From the NCBI GenBank assembly GCA_051294375.1, contig CM119267.1, positions 24,997,783-25,061,782 on the forward strand: a stretch of DNA of 64,000 bases, read 5' to 3'. Numbering within the stretch: the first letter of the stretch is position 1; each line of letters opens with the position of its first letter. Positions 11,839-24,840 of this stretch are shown one piece after another. The position numbers and the translations under genes are program-made. Source of the stretch: Paraspadella gotoi (lineage: Eukaryota > Chaetognatha). The notes below the pieces were generated by a model that was not told the origin of the DNA, did no database searches, and was given only the letters and a program-made list of their open reading frames with translations.

Positions 11839-12640
11839 AAATTTGTTTTAAAAGGAATCAAATTGAATAAATTTTATTACAATCGGTCAAGTGGTTTAGG
11901 AGATATGATTTTTTAAACTTAAGTGCTCCAAAACCAAATGGGAATAACGACTTTATCTACCCGAATTTATTTTAATTAGAAAAACTATAAAATGGAAAAT
12001 GCTCTCATTATGGTTGTGAAAAAGCTTTTGATATTCAGATTGCTTAGACACATACTCCAATGTCTATATTTGTAAGATGAACTAAAATTTTAAAACGTTT
12101 CATTTTTTTTCATAAAATAATTTTTATAACAGGAAGGTCCTATTCAAATATAAAAAAATTGCTTTTTTGAATTTCGATCATGCCATTGATGAGCACATAA
12201 CTAAGAAAGTAAACAACCTGGATTACTGAGAGTTGAAAAATATAAAATATCAGCGATTTTTTTACGAGGGTGCAAAATCTGAAGTCGTTTTTTCAGATAA
12301 TTTAGCCACAGTATTTAATCATTTCATTTAACTCAGATTTGAAATCCGTGTACCATTTAGGAAAAAAATATATAACATTTTTAATAAAGGATATCTATTA
12401 AAAACTTGTTTGATTTCAAAAAAATCAGAATGTTTCCGGATCAACATTGAATTTTTTTTTAGTAGCTTCCTTCCATTTTTTATAGGTCAAATCGTTTAGA
12501 AGTTACAGGCCAAAAAATATTGTTACTTCATATGAGTTAATTATTATTATTTTTTTTTAATTTGGCAATGCTAAAGGCCATGCACTTATTTTTGGTTCAA
12601 AAAAGTACTATTATATCTTTTAGAAAAGAGGGAAAGACAT

Positions 12641-12784
12641 GCAACATCAACATCGGGTCTGAAAAGAATTGCGTTAAAGATGTGGAAAAATATTTCACTG
12701 TCATACCTCAATTTGCTGTATGAGAGCATGCCCAAACGAATGCAGGCAGTAGTCGATGCCGAGGAAAGGCATACCAAATATTGA
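12641..12784 (+). pseudogene. Tc1-like transposase, C-terminal remnant
   Basis: In one frame the DNA encodes about 47 residues ending ALKMWKNISLSYLNLLYES, then MPKRMQAVVDAEERHTKY and a TGA at 12782-12784. The ending (LxxSMPxRxQAVI-x-TKY) is the well-known C-terminus of Tc1-family transposases. Upstream the frame breaks and I cannot find the DDE catalytic motifs, so this is a decayed fragment. It lies about 930 bp inside the right end of the 6709-13711 inverted-repeat element and probably belongs to it. Confidence 0.85.
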
Positions 12785-12938
12785 GAATATTTTACCCTTG
12801 TTTTGTATACTATTTATTGAATAAATGAATTATGTTATATACATTTTTCATAGATAGTAAAAGCTTCAGAATCTTGAACCTGTCTTTAATCGTATGTTTT
12901 AATAACCTTAAAATTATTATTTAGAGATCTGAGATACG

Positions 12939-13050
12939 ATGATAATCATTCATTAACGCAATGATAATCATTCATTGATACGATGATAATCATTTATTAA
13001 TGCGATAATAATTATTTATTAATGCGATGATAATCATTTATTGATACAAT
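12939..13050 (+). repeat. About 21-bp tandem repeat (ATGATAATCATTYATTRATRC)
   Basis: About five imperfect copies of a unit like GATGATAATCATTCATTGATAC. The unit contains the palindromic core ATGATAATCAT. There is no coding potential. Confidence 0.7.
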
Positions 13051-13506
13051 AATAATTCATTATAAATAAAAACAAATACATATATGACTGACAGAGAGAG
13101 AGAAAGAGAAAGAAAAAAATAAAAAAAAGTTGGACAGTCACTGGACAGCCGCTGCAGATCGAACTCGTTTATAAACAAATCAGAAACAGCGGCAACAAAA
13201 GAAAAAAAAAAAAGCAAGCGCGACATATAATTAAAACAAAAAAAAAAAATAGAGAGAGAAATAAAAACTGGATAGCTGCTGGATGGCCACTGCAGAGTTT
13301 AACTTATCTATATATATAAAAAATGTTTTATAAATAAAACAAATGAATATAAGAATATGAAATATATTAATTTAAAAGACCTTAATAATAAGAAGCCATA
13401 TCTAAATTTTCAGCTTCCTATGATTACACTCTCGAGCCATTTTTAATGTTAATACAGCATAATGACGACAATGATAACTACAGTTAAAAGAAATAAACGA
13501 ATTAAC

Positions 13507-13544
13507 ATCTCGCCCAAGTCGGGCATTCGCCCGTCTGGCGAGAT
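13507..13544. other. Strong composite hairpin
   Basis: ATCTCGCC pairs with GGCGAGAT at the outside and CGGGC with GCCCG at the inside, around an ATTC loop, with a small asymmetric bulge. It stands out as GC-rich in AT-rich DNA inside the right part of the 6709-13711 element. It may be a relic of a small structured RNA or of an element end; I cannot tell which. Confidence 0.5.
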
Positions 13545-14051
13545 AAAAATCATTGCTCTTAAATGGATGGCCCAATTTTAATAAAATTTAGCCAAACTTA
13601 TCATCTCAATAATATTTAAATTACTTTTAAAATTTTTTTAAAAAATTCAGGTTTATAGGGTGATTTTTAAAATCTGAAATAAAGTGACTCGGTTTTTTTG
13701 CACAGGACTGTAAATCTCGTAAGGAAGCAACTTGTCCCTTTGGTTTACCGCGACAAAGGCGCTGATAACTCGAACCAGAAGATTGAAGAAATAATCCAAA
13801 GAGTTAATTCAAAACTGTAATTAACTGTAATTAATAAACAATTACGATACCATATCAGAACAATAACAAAGGACGGACAGAAAATGAAAAAAGGGATGAT
13901 GAAACTATCAGTTTTAGCACACCTCATATTGTTCTATGTGGGTGGGACCATATATGTAGACAAAACTTAACGTCCTGCCCTGTCTGAACAATTTGAGATA
14001 CAATAATAAAATGAGTGGCAAAAGTTTTTTCTGGCTTTTTACTTTTATATA

Positions 14052-15007
14052 CATGGTAACAATTTTACAAGCGCTGGTAGAAAAACGCTGTCATTTGCAA
14101 ACCCATGAAGATTTTTTCAATGTTAAATATGAATTTAAAAGTAAAAACCTTAACTATTTATATATGCAAATTTTATCAGAATTGATTTTAAAATGCCTCA
14201 GCAATGATAGCAGGAAGATGGATTTGAAAATAGTCTCTAATTTTTAAAATCACTTTTTTTAGATTTAATTTTTTTCTCTTAGTTTAAGTAAATTTTCTGA
14301 AGAAATTTGAAATAAAATAATATTAATATTTTCTGAAAGCCCTTTCAAATCTAAAGAGAATGACGTACTTACAAATACTGTAGTATAAAATTTAACCGGC
14401 CCAGCTTTAATTTAATTAAGATACTCAAAAACGAAACATCTTTTTAAAAATCAATAGCTGGAGAATAAATTTATGATTTTTATCAAATTGTGATTGGCTA
14501 TCTTAAATCCTTTTTTCTCAAGCTCTTTCATGATACTTATATAAATAATAATATTTATGTTATAATAATTTAAACAGGTCATATATTTTGAAAAAAGATT
14601 TAAAATTTTAAATAATTCACTTTTGATACTCTTAATTGAACCAAGGCTGAATAGCTTACTTTTTATGTTTGAGCTTTTGTAAGTATATCATTCTCTTCAT
14701 ATTTTTAAAGGATTTCTCAGGATATTAATATTGTTAGTATTTTAATAAATACTTTGTTTAAAAAAATGCTAAAAGTTTCAAAAAAAAAAAAAAGAATTTA
14801 AAAACAGGGAGTTGGAAAATGAAACCCGATTTGAAAAGCCAACTTTCTCCACTCATTGTCAAGGCATATCTTAACTGATCAATATAAAATTTTAACACAA
14901 ATAGTTTTAATATTTTCTATTTAACTAATTTTTTAAAATCAATAAAATAACCACTGGTTTGCAAATGACAGCGTATTTCTACCGGCGCTTGTAAAATTGT
15001 CACCATG
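14052..15007. mobile_element. Tc1/mariner-type element, family T2, copy A
   Basis: 956 bp. Ends: CATGGTAACAATTTTACAAG at the left and CTTGTAAAATTGTCACCATG at the right, continuing inward as an inverted repeat of more than 80 bp that includes CGCTGTCATTTGCAAAC. The flanks are TA on both sides. Two more copies are at 39895-40859 and 47528-48479. No transposase frame; a non-autonomous family. Confidence 0.85.
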
Positions 15008-17324
15008 TACAATGAAACTAAATAAATTTTTAAGCAACTACAAAGCGTCATGGATGCTTTCAAAACATTTAGTCGTTTTTATGCGCATTGTATTCTAGAC
15101 GATGAAAGCCATACTTATGCTTAAATCTTCAAATACTTAAATGTATTTATTTCCATTTTGACTTTTTTATTATGCATTCAGAAATCTTACATGATCACTC
15201 TGACAATATCATTAATAATTTTTTTGATAAAAGTAAGTTTTAATAAAAATTAAACCATAACAGCAACTTACCCAAACCTTACCTGCTTATTTCAAAAAAG
15301 TTTTTCGATCAAAATGCAATATACAGTTTGCCAGAAGCATCATCATACTACAAATAAGTATTTTTATCTGCTATATCTTAGAATGAGATTAAACTTATTC
15401 AAACATTTTTCTTACAAACCGAGCGGAAAAAACAGAGCAGTTGCTTTTGCTGCATCAAAGAAAGCATTATACAAAGAATTTTAAAACAATCAATATATCG
15501 TTTAAATATTCAGATTTTAAAAATCATTAACAGTAATGATTTTTTTAAATTTTGTCTATATATATATTAGGGACCAACTCCAGAGATAATATAAAATTTC
15601 GACTATTAGCAAAGTATTTTTAGTTGTCTTGACTAAATATTTAAGCAATCATTTTCAAAAAAAATTTACATTATACGTCTTGATTAATACATTAAATATT
15701 ACTTGTCTTTTTTTACATTATAAAAATTTTTTTTTGAAATCTTAAAATTTTTTGATGGATTCTGATAGAGCATAAAAAGTTAAACAAGAAATATAATTAC
15801 AGCTTTTAAAAATTCTTACGTTTTCTATGTGAAAATATAAAAAAACTGATAAAATTATCGAAAGATGATGATGATGATGATGATTTTTTTAAGGTTTTTC
15901 TTATTTTTGACTCACTTAACATGAAAATATTTAAAAAAGAATTATACTTTGTGTAGATTATGAGCTATCTGAATCTGGTCTTAAAATTTAAAAATTATGA
16001 AAAAAAATTTTGGCCTTTCCTATTTATAAATAAATATTAAAAAATTAATTATTTGGGTATAGAGCTACATAAGAAATGTTTTGTCCATTGAAAGTATACT
16101 TCAAAATGTATAAATTTTCGTTTGAGCATGTAATAATTCGAAATTTTTGACTCACCCCATTGAGTGGGGCTACCCCTATATATATGGTCCTACCCCTGTA
16201 TGTGCCCCGGCTGCTTCGCCAGATTTTCGAACCTTCGACTGAGATCGATATTAATAATCCCAATTTTCAAGCAAGTCTTCCACAAATGTCTTCGGTATTT
16301 GTTTCGCCTGCAGTAAATCCTAGAACAGATATGAGTTCAAAAGAGTCTTTAGTGGATCCGCGAAAGTTCTAAACGATTCTTCGGGAGTTTCGTTCCTACA
16401 ATTACTTTCAGAAAGGAAGTAAAATGTAAGTGCGCCTCACCATCTTTAAGGTTTTCTTTCTCCACAATTTTAACCAACGTCTTTCTTTACTTTAGCTCAA
16501 TTCTTGCGTAATTTCCGTTGCTCGAGAGTTTCCTTCGAATTAAAAATCGCATGTACTGGTGCGAAGTTGCCGCATTCATTGGCGAACGTACGTATATCGA
16601 TCTTCCGCCGTCGACATTCGGTTCTCCCGAGCGCATCCCTGACTGACAAAGGCGGGCATGTTCGCTCGCAGTGACCCTCTCGACGAAAGCGACGAGAGAT
16701 TTCGGGAAAATATTCGAATGAGATCCAACTTTTTCAAAAAGAAATTGAGAAAGAACGACAAGTTCATTCTTTGTATCGTCTCACCATTGGAGTCACGCCC
16801 CTTTCCGCCGCATGACAAAGACGATAAGATTCGTCACGTGATGCTTTGGACGACCCTCGCTCAATCCATAGAATGAGGCGCCGCCCGTGGAAGCGACGCC
16901 TTTACAATGGAACCAGAACGTCTATTTTCGATCGTTCTTTGATGTCGCACGCGTCTCGTTACCTGGAAACATCACTATATAATTGCGGGGGGGAAGTAAA
17001 CACCGTAATGGGGAGAAAAAATCGATCTTTATGTCAACAAACGTTGGAAGGTCATAGTTCTAAGAAAGAGCAGATTTAACTTGAGAAAAAACCTTTCCCG
17101 TCGAATCCGAGGGTCAAAGGAAAAATTTAAATATATCGAAATTTAATTGAAAGAAAATACATTAGTTCCGCGAAGAAAACTGTTTGCTAGGGAATCGTCC
17201 GAGTTGGTTAAATATAAGTTAATCACGAGCGATAATTATAATCGCTAAATAAAAATAACATTAATTGTAACAACAAAGTATTACGTCTAACTACTAAGCC
17301 CCTTCCCATCGAAAACTCTGCCTC
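15008..17324. other. AT-rich intergenic DNA with a more GC-rich island
   Basis: 15.0-16.1 kb is AT-rich with a short GAT microsatellite near 15866. From about 16145 to 17080 base composition becomes more balanced and short open frames occur on both strands (for example a 72-codon frame at 16658-16876 on the plus strand). None shows a recognisable domain, and no splice-linked partner exon was found. It could hold a promoter region or a lost gene. Confidence 0.4.
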
Positions 17325-20300
17325 TCATTTTTTCTCCGTAAATTCCGCCCACAGTTTTTCCAGATGCTTTCTTCCCGTTTTCTCCACGCCTTTTTCCAAG
17401 AAGCGCGGATCGCTCAACGCCCACTGACCCAACATAACGGCGCGAATGCAAAGATGGCGCCTGACGACGCCGAGCAGCGGAAGGTCCCACGGAACGACGC
17501 TGCCGCGGGGACAGTATTCGCCGTCCGTCATCCGGTGACAGACGGAGACCAGATTGCTGCGCAACGACATCTTGTGTTGTTTATGCATGTGAGTTCCGAT
17601 GTAAGAACACATGGTGAGGAAATCGGGAATTTCCATCAGAGGCGCCAGAGTGTGAATGTCCGTCTCTTTGGAAAGGATCACCTATGCAATTTTAAAAAAA
17701 AATTAATTAGTTTTTTAAACCTGCTTAAAATTTTACTAAAATAAAACGCCATACTGCGCAAACACTATAGAAATAGGCTAAATTAAAACTGAACTACTAA
17801 GTTTAAATATACGGCCTTATAGCTCATTAAATATTAATGAGTCAAAATAATAGCAATACGAAATTAAAACCTTTACACATCCGACGAAATCAAAACGTCA
17901 GAACCTTACCAATATGTCGACTCACCTTCTTCTCAGAAGAAGCAGAGTTAAGGAGCGGCAATAGCCTGACGGCAACACGTTCTTGAGTTCGAAAGCTGTT
18001 GATACATGATTGATAGACGATGCATACACGTTTTTCCATGATGGCCAAGACGAGCCCCTTCTCGCTATTGCCTAAAGGCCAGTCCATCCTCTGTTTGGCC
18101 CAGACGACGATCGTCTTGGCATGCATGAGCGAGTCTTCCGCCGTGAGGCATTCGTCAAAACTGCGAATCTCGAGGACCTTGAAGTCGCTTCCGATTTCAT
18201 GAAAGATGTCGTTCACGACGCACTCCTTTTCGACGAAAGGGTCCATCGTGGGATCGTCGAGAGGTCTCTCCAGATTAGAGAGAAGCTTGTTCAGTTGAGA
18301 CGAGCCCCACTCGGCGTTGAGCACGGCGCCGGCGTTGGGGAGATGCTCGGCCAGGGCCTCGTAGATCGGGCGACGCGATCCCGGATCATTTTTATGAAGA
18401 GACTTGAAAAGGCGCAGGACGTCCTGACGCTCGCATCCGCCGACGATGAAACTGGAGAGAATCTTGGCCATGAATCGCTTGGTCGTGCGGGAGGAAAGCT
18501 TTGGCACGTTGACGTTACAATTGAAGAGAAGATTATCCAGACGAAAGTCAATAGTTTCGTCTTTGAGAAGCTTCGTCTCCAACTTGGGTCCCTCCTCGAT
18601 GTTAACGTCGCCTTTAATTCTGGCCGACCTCTCCTCAGGCGATGACAGCGACGCAAGATCGACAAAGTACTTGGTAGCCGCGCCTACCAATTTCTTGCTT
18701 AGTTTGGCCAAATACTGGCTGCTCCAGACTTGATGTCTCGAATCGACGGAGGCAAAACCGGCGGCCAAAAGCGGCCCGACCTTTTTCGAGAGCTTAAGGT
18801 CGAGACGAAAGGCCAGTTCGGTCGGGTGAGTTTTGTCAAAGACGATACGACAAAGATTTTTGAAGAGATCCCACGAAATGTCCCCGCTCGTGGATTCAAG
18901 AAAACTGCGATACACGATCTCTCTTTCCTCATCGCTCTCCGATTCCAGAGTGATCAAAACCGTGGAGAAAAGAGTCACCTGTCGGGCAAATTGGTTTAAA
19001 CTAGGTTCTTTTAAAATTTAGAATAGAATATAAAAGGACAACCAAGAACTCAATCATAAGTTATCATTATGTCATAGTAAACACTGAACAATTCAAAATT
19101 TCAATTTGTCACTAATGTTCCACTCAGCGACTTAGAAATTATGATCGACTCTCACCTGCTCATCGAGAGGGACGGCTTCCGCCAACCGCCGTGTGGCAAC
19201 GTCGATCATCTTTCCTCCTTCTTTAGCGAGTTGCGAGAGATAAGAATGAATCAAGGAGACTTTATCCACGGAGGACCCCATCTGAGCAAAGGCCCTTGAA
19301 AATTTGTCCTCCACCTTGGGTTTGGACAAGGCCGTGGATTCCGATTTCGTGGCCGCCTGCGTCTTAGATTTCGCCGATTCTGTGTTCAGTTTCCGGACAG
19401 CGGATTTTTCGTTTTTTCCGTCGGATTTCCTATTGTGGACCTCCGTTTTTCCAGCTGCATTTTTAGATCCTGGTTCTAATTTCTCTTTCTCAACGGATTT
19501 CTTCTCTGCGTTCGCTTCCACCCTTTTCTTCTCTTTTTCCCGATCGGCTGCTTCATCCTTTCCGCTCGATTTTCTCTCCACCTTGCCCCCCGATTTCCCG
19601 TCCTCCCGACGGTCCGATCTCTCGGCTCGCTCTTTCTCAGATCGCGACGATTTTCTTTCCCTGGATCTGGATCGACTTCGATCGGTGTCCTTCCAGCGAT
19701 GACGCTCCGTCGCTCGATCCTTGGCTTTAGTAAAATCTTTGCCCGCATCCTCAGCGTACCTGGGTTGGAAGCCTCGATCGCGCGCACGATAACCCCCCCT
19801 CTGGTCGCGTTCCTTCTCTCGGTCGCGAGGACGCGTGCCGCGTTCCCTGGTGGATCGACCGCGTGAAGTTGGCGAGCGGCTTCGCTCGGTCGAGCGACTT
19901 CGCTCGCCAGATCGCCGATGAGATGACGTAACCTTCTCGCGGACTCTGACGTTTTTTCCGAAACCGATTGAGGAATCGGAAGAATCGGAGAAGACGGGCG
20001 AACGTCGCCCCGAAACGTCGGATGAATCCAAAGAGGGCGCTGGTGAGCCTTTTAACTTCGATAACCGTTTCGCGCTACCGACGAAAGGGAAGGTCAAAAA
20101 AAATTAAAATATCATTCAATAATTAATTTCATACATGTTCTATTTCATTAAACCAAATTTATGTACGTAAGGTTAAGAAATAAGAACATCCATATGTAAA
20201 TCATGTAAGTCCTAACAGCGACATCGAAATAGCGATGAGAGCGCGAGTCGCAGGGGTGATTCTAGATAGTTGGCGACAGTGCCCTGGCAATGATACGCCA

Positions 20301-23300
20301 GTGAAAAAGTAGTGAATTAGATGAAAGGCGTGAGTTGGAGAGGCTCACAACTGACATGTGGGTTATGGTTAAGGCTTGAGATTAACGAAAGGCCTGGGCC
20401 ATGGCCTTCGTGACCCTAACCCTTAACCGGGCGCTGATCCAAACCCAAACCAGTTTCCCTGGCTTGTGACATTTACAATAAGCCACTTTGCAAGCACTAA
20501 CCCAAGCTTCATGTCTCACACCGAGCCATAAACCAAACCCTTACATCTCCAGTAAGGCGTAACAGGTTACAAACTAAAAGAAGTCCGGTATAAATATTAT
20601 TATTATGTTTATTAAAGATCGTAAAAATAACAAAAAATTTAAGATTTATCTTATAGTTAAACGCATGGAAGCTATTTTATATTATCCAAATACTATATAA
20701 TGTCAAAATTTTTTTTTTAATTTAAATTTTTCTGATAGAGTTTGAAAACTTAGATTTTAATAAATTTTAATGATTTATCTATAAAAATTAACAAAAACTA
20801 TAAAATAGGCCTCCCATTCATCTCCAAGCCGTAACCCTTACCTTTACGTAAACCAAACTGTCTTTCCTCCAAATCATGTCTTCCATGTAATTTGCTATTT
20901 TTGCATCAGTGGCGAAGTCACCAGTGAGGGTACTCATCCAAAGGCCCTGGCGACATGGCCATGGCAACGTTACCAACTAACTAGAACCTTACTCTAAAAA
21001 AAATTATTGTTCTAATTTTAGAAAAAAAATCCTTTCACATAAAAGATTAAGATTAATACTTATTAATGTAATATATAATAAATCTTCGCTTAGCGAATAT
21101 TAAGATTATCTTTGTCATTGCCTCCAGACATTACAAGTATGTCAAATTGTCAATCATTGTAAATCTGTATCAAGCATTTGTTGTTTACCTGGAAATGCTG
21201 GTTGTTTCATCCATTACAGCATTTTTCACCGCTGTTTGTAAAGGTGCCGTATGAGACAGCTGAAGTTTTTCACCTTCAGGAGCAGGAACCGATGTCGCTT
21301 GATGAAATATGAAGCCAGATTGCTTCAATTGCCCAACAGGAGAAAAAGAGGATCCAGAATGGGCTGAATGTGATTGGGGTCCAGTTTGTGGCGCTTGAAG
21401 ATGTCGGGGCTCACTTTCAGTTGATCCTGTTAGGGTTTGCCCGAGTTGAAGTGTTTTAGAGATTGGAGGCCTAGATTGCACAGCTTGAGGGAAATTCATT
21501 CCAGGTGGTAAAACAGGCCTGAGTGGTTTTCCCAAAGAGGGAACAGGCCTCGGTGTTTGTCCCAAAGAGGCAACAAGCTTTGGAGGTTGTCCCAAAGAGG
21601 GAACAGGACTCGGTAGTTGTCCAAAAGAGGGAACATTCATAGGTGGTAATCCCAGAGGAGGAGGAGGAACAGGCCTTGGTGGTTGTCCCAAAGAAGGAAC
21701 ATTCACAGGTGGAAATCTCAAAGGAGGAGGAACAGGCCTCGGTGGTTGTCCCAAAGAGGGAACATTCATAGTTGGTAATCCCAAAGGAGTAACAGGCCTT
21801 GGTGGCAAACCTATAGCAGAAGAAACAAGTCTAGGTTGTAGTCCCAAAGTAGGGATGGGCATGGGTGGTGGTCCCAACGAAGCAACGGGCATGGGTGGTG
21901 GGGCCAAAGGAGGAACTGGTATGGGTGGTGGTACCATAGGGGGAATAAGCGCAGATGGCGATCCTACAGGAGGAACAGGCCTGGGTGTCAGTCCCAAATA
22001 GGGAACAGGTCGAGGTGTAGATTCCAAAGGAGGGACAGGCCTATGTGTTGGTCCCAGAGAAGGTAATGGCCCTGATATTGGTCCCAAAGGAGGGACGGGC
22101 CCAGGGGTTACAAATGGTTGGAAAGGAGGAACCTGGTTTTGATTTGGTTTCAAAGGAAGAGGCGTCAGTAATGTTTGCAAAGACTGGACATGTATCGGAG
22201 CTGACCCTGAATGAGGCTCAGATAGAATTTGAAAATCCGAGTTTATTGAGCCAGAAAAAGAACTAACTGGGGGGGCTTGTGATCTAGAAAATGAGGCGCT
22301 TATTTGCAATGGCACTGATTGTGACATGAACTGTAATGGTTCCGTGGTTTCTTCCACTGAAGCTCTCGATTTTTGTAAGTTAGTTAGGGTCACTGAATTA
22401 GATGAAATTGTTTTTATTGATTGTAAATCAAATAGTGATGTGGAAACTGAATAGCTCACTCCAGAAGGTGGTACAGCAGCTGGACTTGGAGAAAACTTAG
22501 GTATTAATTCCTTGGATGTTGAAGGTAGGGACGCAACAGAATCCGTAACCATCGGTTTAAAAGAAGCAGCTACATGCCCTCTTGACATAGAATCTAATTT
22601 TAAAGGTTTACTCTTAACAGACTGTTCGGAGGTTTTAAGTATTTTAAGCGTCGGCTTTGAAGGCAAATTAGCTTGATAATTTTTGGCATTGATCAATGAA
22701 AAACGACAAAAGTGTTGATTGTGTCCCCTTTGCTTACATACAGAACACGAGGGTAGCTGATTGTGGGAAAGTCGATGATCTTCACAGAGTAAATCATAAC
22801 GAAAAGCAGGACGACCATCATCGATCACTTCTACTTCATTTTCAAAAAGGAGTAACTTAGTAATCCGAGCATTTGAATCTATGGATAGAAAGTCAGATGA
22901 TACAACTCGCTCCAAAAAATCTTCAAATGCATCAACTTCTGCAGCTTTTGCGTCAACTCCCTCCCCTCGAGAAATTAAAATCTTAGCACAGTAGAGTAAA
23001 CATTTAATTCCAGGGTCTGCTTTGCCATGGAGAGCACCTTGCTGAAAGTCCGTTTTCCAGCTTAATTGCTCTTTAGCAAAAGCTCTTAATATGATCTCCC
23101 TGGAAGAATCTACAAACGAGTCAATCTTGATCCAAAACATGACTTCAGCAAAATGAGGCAGCAAATCGGGAGGGCGGAGGAGAGAATTTCCGCCTACTAC
23201 CGCTGGTGAACGCAATGAGCTCGATGATGAAAGTGGCGGGACTGTTAAAGTAAGAGCTTCTGCATTCTTGTCAGGTGATGACTGACTATGGCCAAATATG

Positions 23301-23467
23301 AAAGATTTTGGTTCACTTTGTCGAGAAAGATTTGGTTGAGAATTTATTGTAATAGTTCCAGATGACGATTCTATCGAGATGCCTCCAGACATTTTATTCA
23401 GTTCTGTAGCATAAACAGGTGATGGACGCCAAGATGATTCCGAAGATTGAGATCCAATAGGAAACAT
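17325..23467 (-). CDS. ML2: RS- and proline-rich MUT-7/EXD3-like pseudonuclease
   Basis: Four exons: 23467-21189, 20074-19156, 18978-17926 and 17681-17325, about 1535 residues. The first junction joins AG to C in phase 2 and restores a Ser codon; the others are phase 0. Domains: serine-rich start; HFAEVMFWIK at 105-114; a dsRBD-like segment (LISRGEGVDAKAAEVDAFED) near 164-183; a CCHC knuckle CSVCKQRGHNQHFC at 241-254; a proline-repeat linker (units like LGQPPRPVPPP) to about 700; an RS-like, Arg/Ser/Asp/Glu-rich block in exon 2; then helical and exonuclease-like regions. Motif I has no Asp or Glu (IVVWAKQ); a motif II-like Asp remains (ETDIHTL); the last motif reads RRHLCIRAVML, HxxxR instead of YxxxD. 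An in-frame TAA just after the first donor makes exon 1 look like a separate 760-residue gene. RNA binding and regulation are inferred from fold only. Confidence 0.72.
20260..20986. mobile_element. Possible inverted-repeat element in ML2 intron 1
   Basis: About 40 bp of inverted similarity: left TTCTAGATAGTTGGCGACAG, then TGCCCTGGC; right, read backwards, TTCTAGTTAGTTGGTAACG, then TTGCCATGGCC. It occupies most of the 1.1-kb intron. I see no clear target duplication, so the exact ends are uncertain. It contains short telomere-like CCCTAACCCTTAACC runs without a telomere context. Confidence 0.5.
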
Positions 23468-23896
23468 TTTACTAGTTTTCTTAGGTCATCAAAGAATAAG
23501 TCTTGACAATATGAACATATGCTTTCTGTAAAAAACAATTTGGAAACACGAATCAAATGCTTAATCAGGTTTACTAACAGAACATTGGAACTGGTTAGTT
23601 GCGCCGGAGTACTCGCGGAGCAGCTCTATGAGAAACTTGGGGGTCGGTCGGTGTCTGTCGGTAGTTCGATTTCTGTCGGTCGGTCTGTCCCACTTACACT
23701 CGGTTAATATTTTATCTATTTAGTTCATATTTGATATAATAGTGAGTTACCATAAGAATTTTAATGTATCATACTTGTGACGTTAACTGAAAAAAACGAT
23801 CACATTACACAAAAATTATACAAAATTCAACGCGGTTTAAATTTGGTTGATTTTGCTGAATCTTGAATCTGAGCGACTGCTAGCGCTACCTTTTGT

Positions 23897-24829
23897 TTTT
23901 AGTCGGATCTGCTTATCAGAGGCAGATCCCGACTCTATAATTCACTTTGTCGATCCGTCGGTCCGCCCCCTTAATCTTGTTGGGCATTCACTTATATCAT
24001 GTCAGAACATCGAATTATAATAAATTATGCAAAAAAAAAAAAAAAAAACAAAAAAAAAACCATGTCCGTCCGTCCCACCTTAGCAAAAAACACCAATTAC
24101 TCGTGATTGGATTAACGGATTGGAATGAAATTTTGTGTGTGGATAGGGAAGTGTGTGATTGAGCTGGATATGAAGTTTCGATGTCATCGCGAGAATGGAA
24201 ATGAGTTTAAATGGGGAAAAAAAATATATATCAATGTTTGAACGCCAATTATTCATGAGTGGATGATGCGATTGTCTTGAAATTTTGCATGTGAGTAGGA
24301 AAGTGTAGGATTAAGCTGGAAATCAAGTTTCGATGGAACCGTTTGAGTGGAAATGAGTTTAAATGAAAAAAAACAAAAAATCTGTTTCACTAATTGATTA
24401 TGCTTCTTTTTTTATATTAAATGTAAATATAAGATGTATTAATTAATCAATTAATTAATCAGTTAATTAATTAATTGGCAATTAATCAAGCTATTAATCA
24501 AGCAATTAATCAAGCAATTAATTATTCAATCATTCAATTTATTTAGTTATCTACTAATTAATTATTCAATCAATCAATTTATTTATAAATTAATTAATTA
24601 TTTAATCAATCAAGTCAATTGTTATCGGCATTATTGTCATCGTTGCCATCATCGTCGTCGTTGCTTTTGCCATGATCAGTGATGAAAAAACTTTAAAAAA
24701 AACATTTCGGATCAAATCAATTAATTTATTAATTAAATTCTTATTTTAGTTTATATAGTTTGTAGAAATTAATTAATTAATTACCGCTAATGATTGTGGG
24801 CAGATCCGATATTGTTTGCTCAAACTTGT
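23897..24829 (+). repeat. Interspersed repeat R1, copy 3
   Basis: A nearly complete forward copy. Head AGTCGGATCTGC with GCAGATCC nearby, then TTCACTTTGTCGATCCGTCG; middle with GGATTGGAATGAAATTTTG repeated in diverged form; (ATTA)-rich block; TCGTCGTCGTTGC; tail GGGCAGATCCGATATTGTTTGCTC. It abuts copy 4 tail to tail. Confidence 0.75.
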
Positions 24830-24840
24830 TAAATAAATAG

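Larger units (their letters stand above)
6709..13711. mobile_element. Outer Tc1-like element, heavily interrupted
   Basis: Inverted ends CAGTCCTGTGCAAAAAAA at 6709 and its complement TTTTTTTGCACAGGACTG ending at 13711, with further similarity inside (CACTTTAT near 6741 and ATAAAGTG near 13680). The right end is followed by TA; the left flank reads TT, so the target duplication has decayed or the end is imprecise. The 7-kb span holds a second inverted-repeat element, two miniature LTR elements, satellite and a transposase remnant at 12641-12784, which fits a Tc1 relic that became a landing site for other elements. Confidence 0.55.

Noticed and set aside
21185-23467. A separate 760-residue proline-rich gene
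   Set aside because: Its stop lies in a donor site, and phase and domain order join it to the next frames (ML2).
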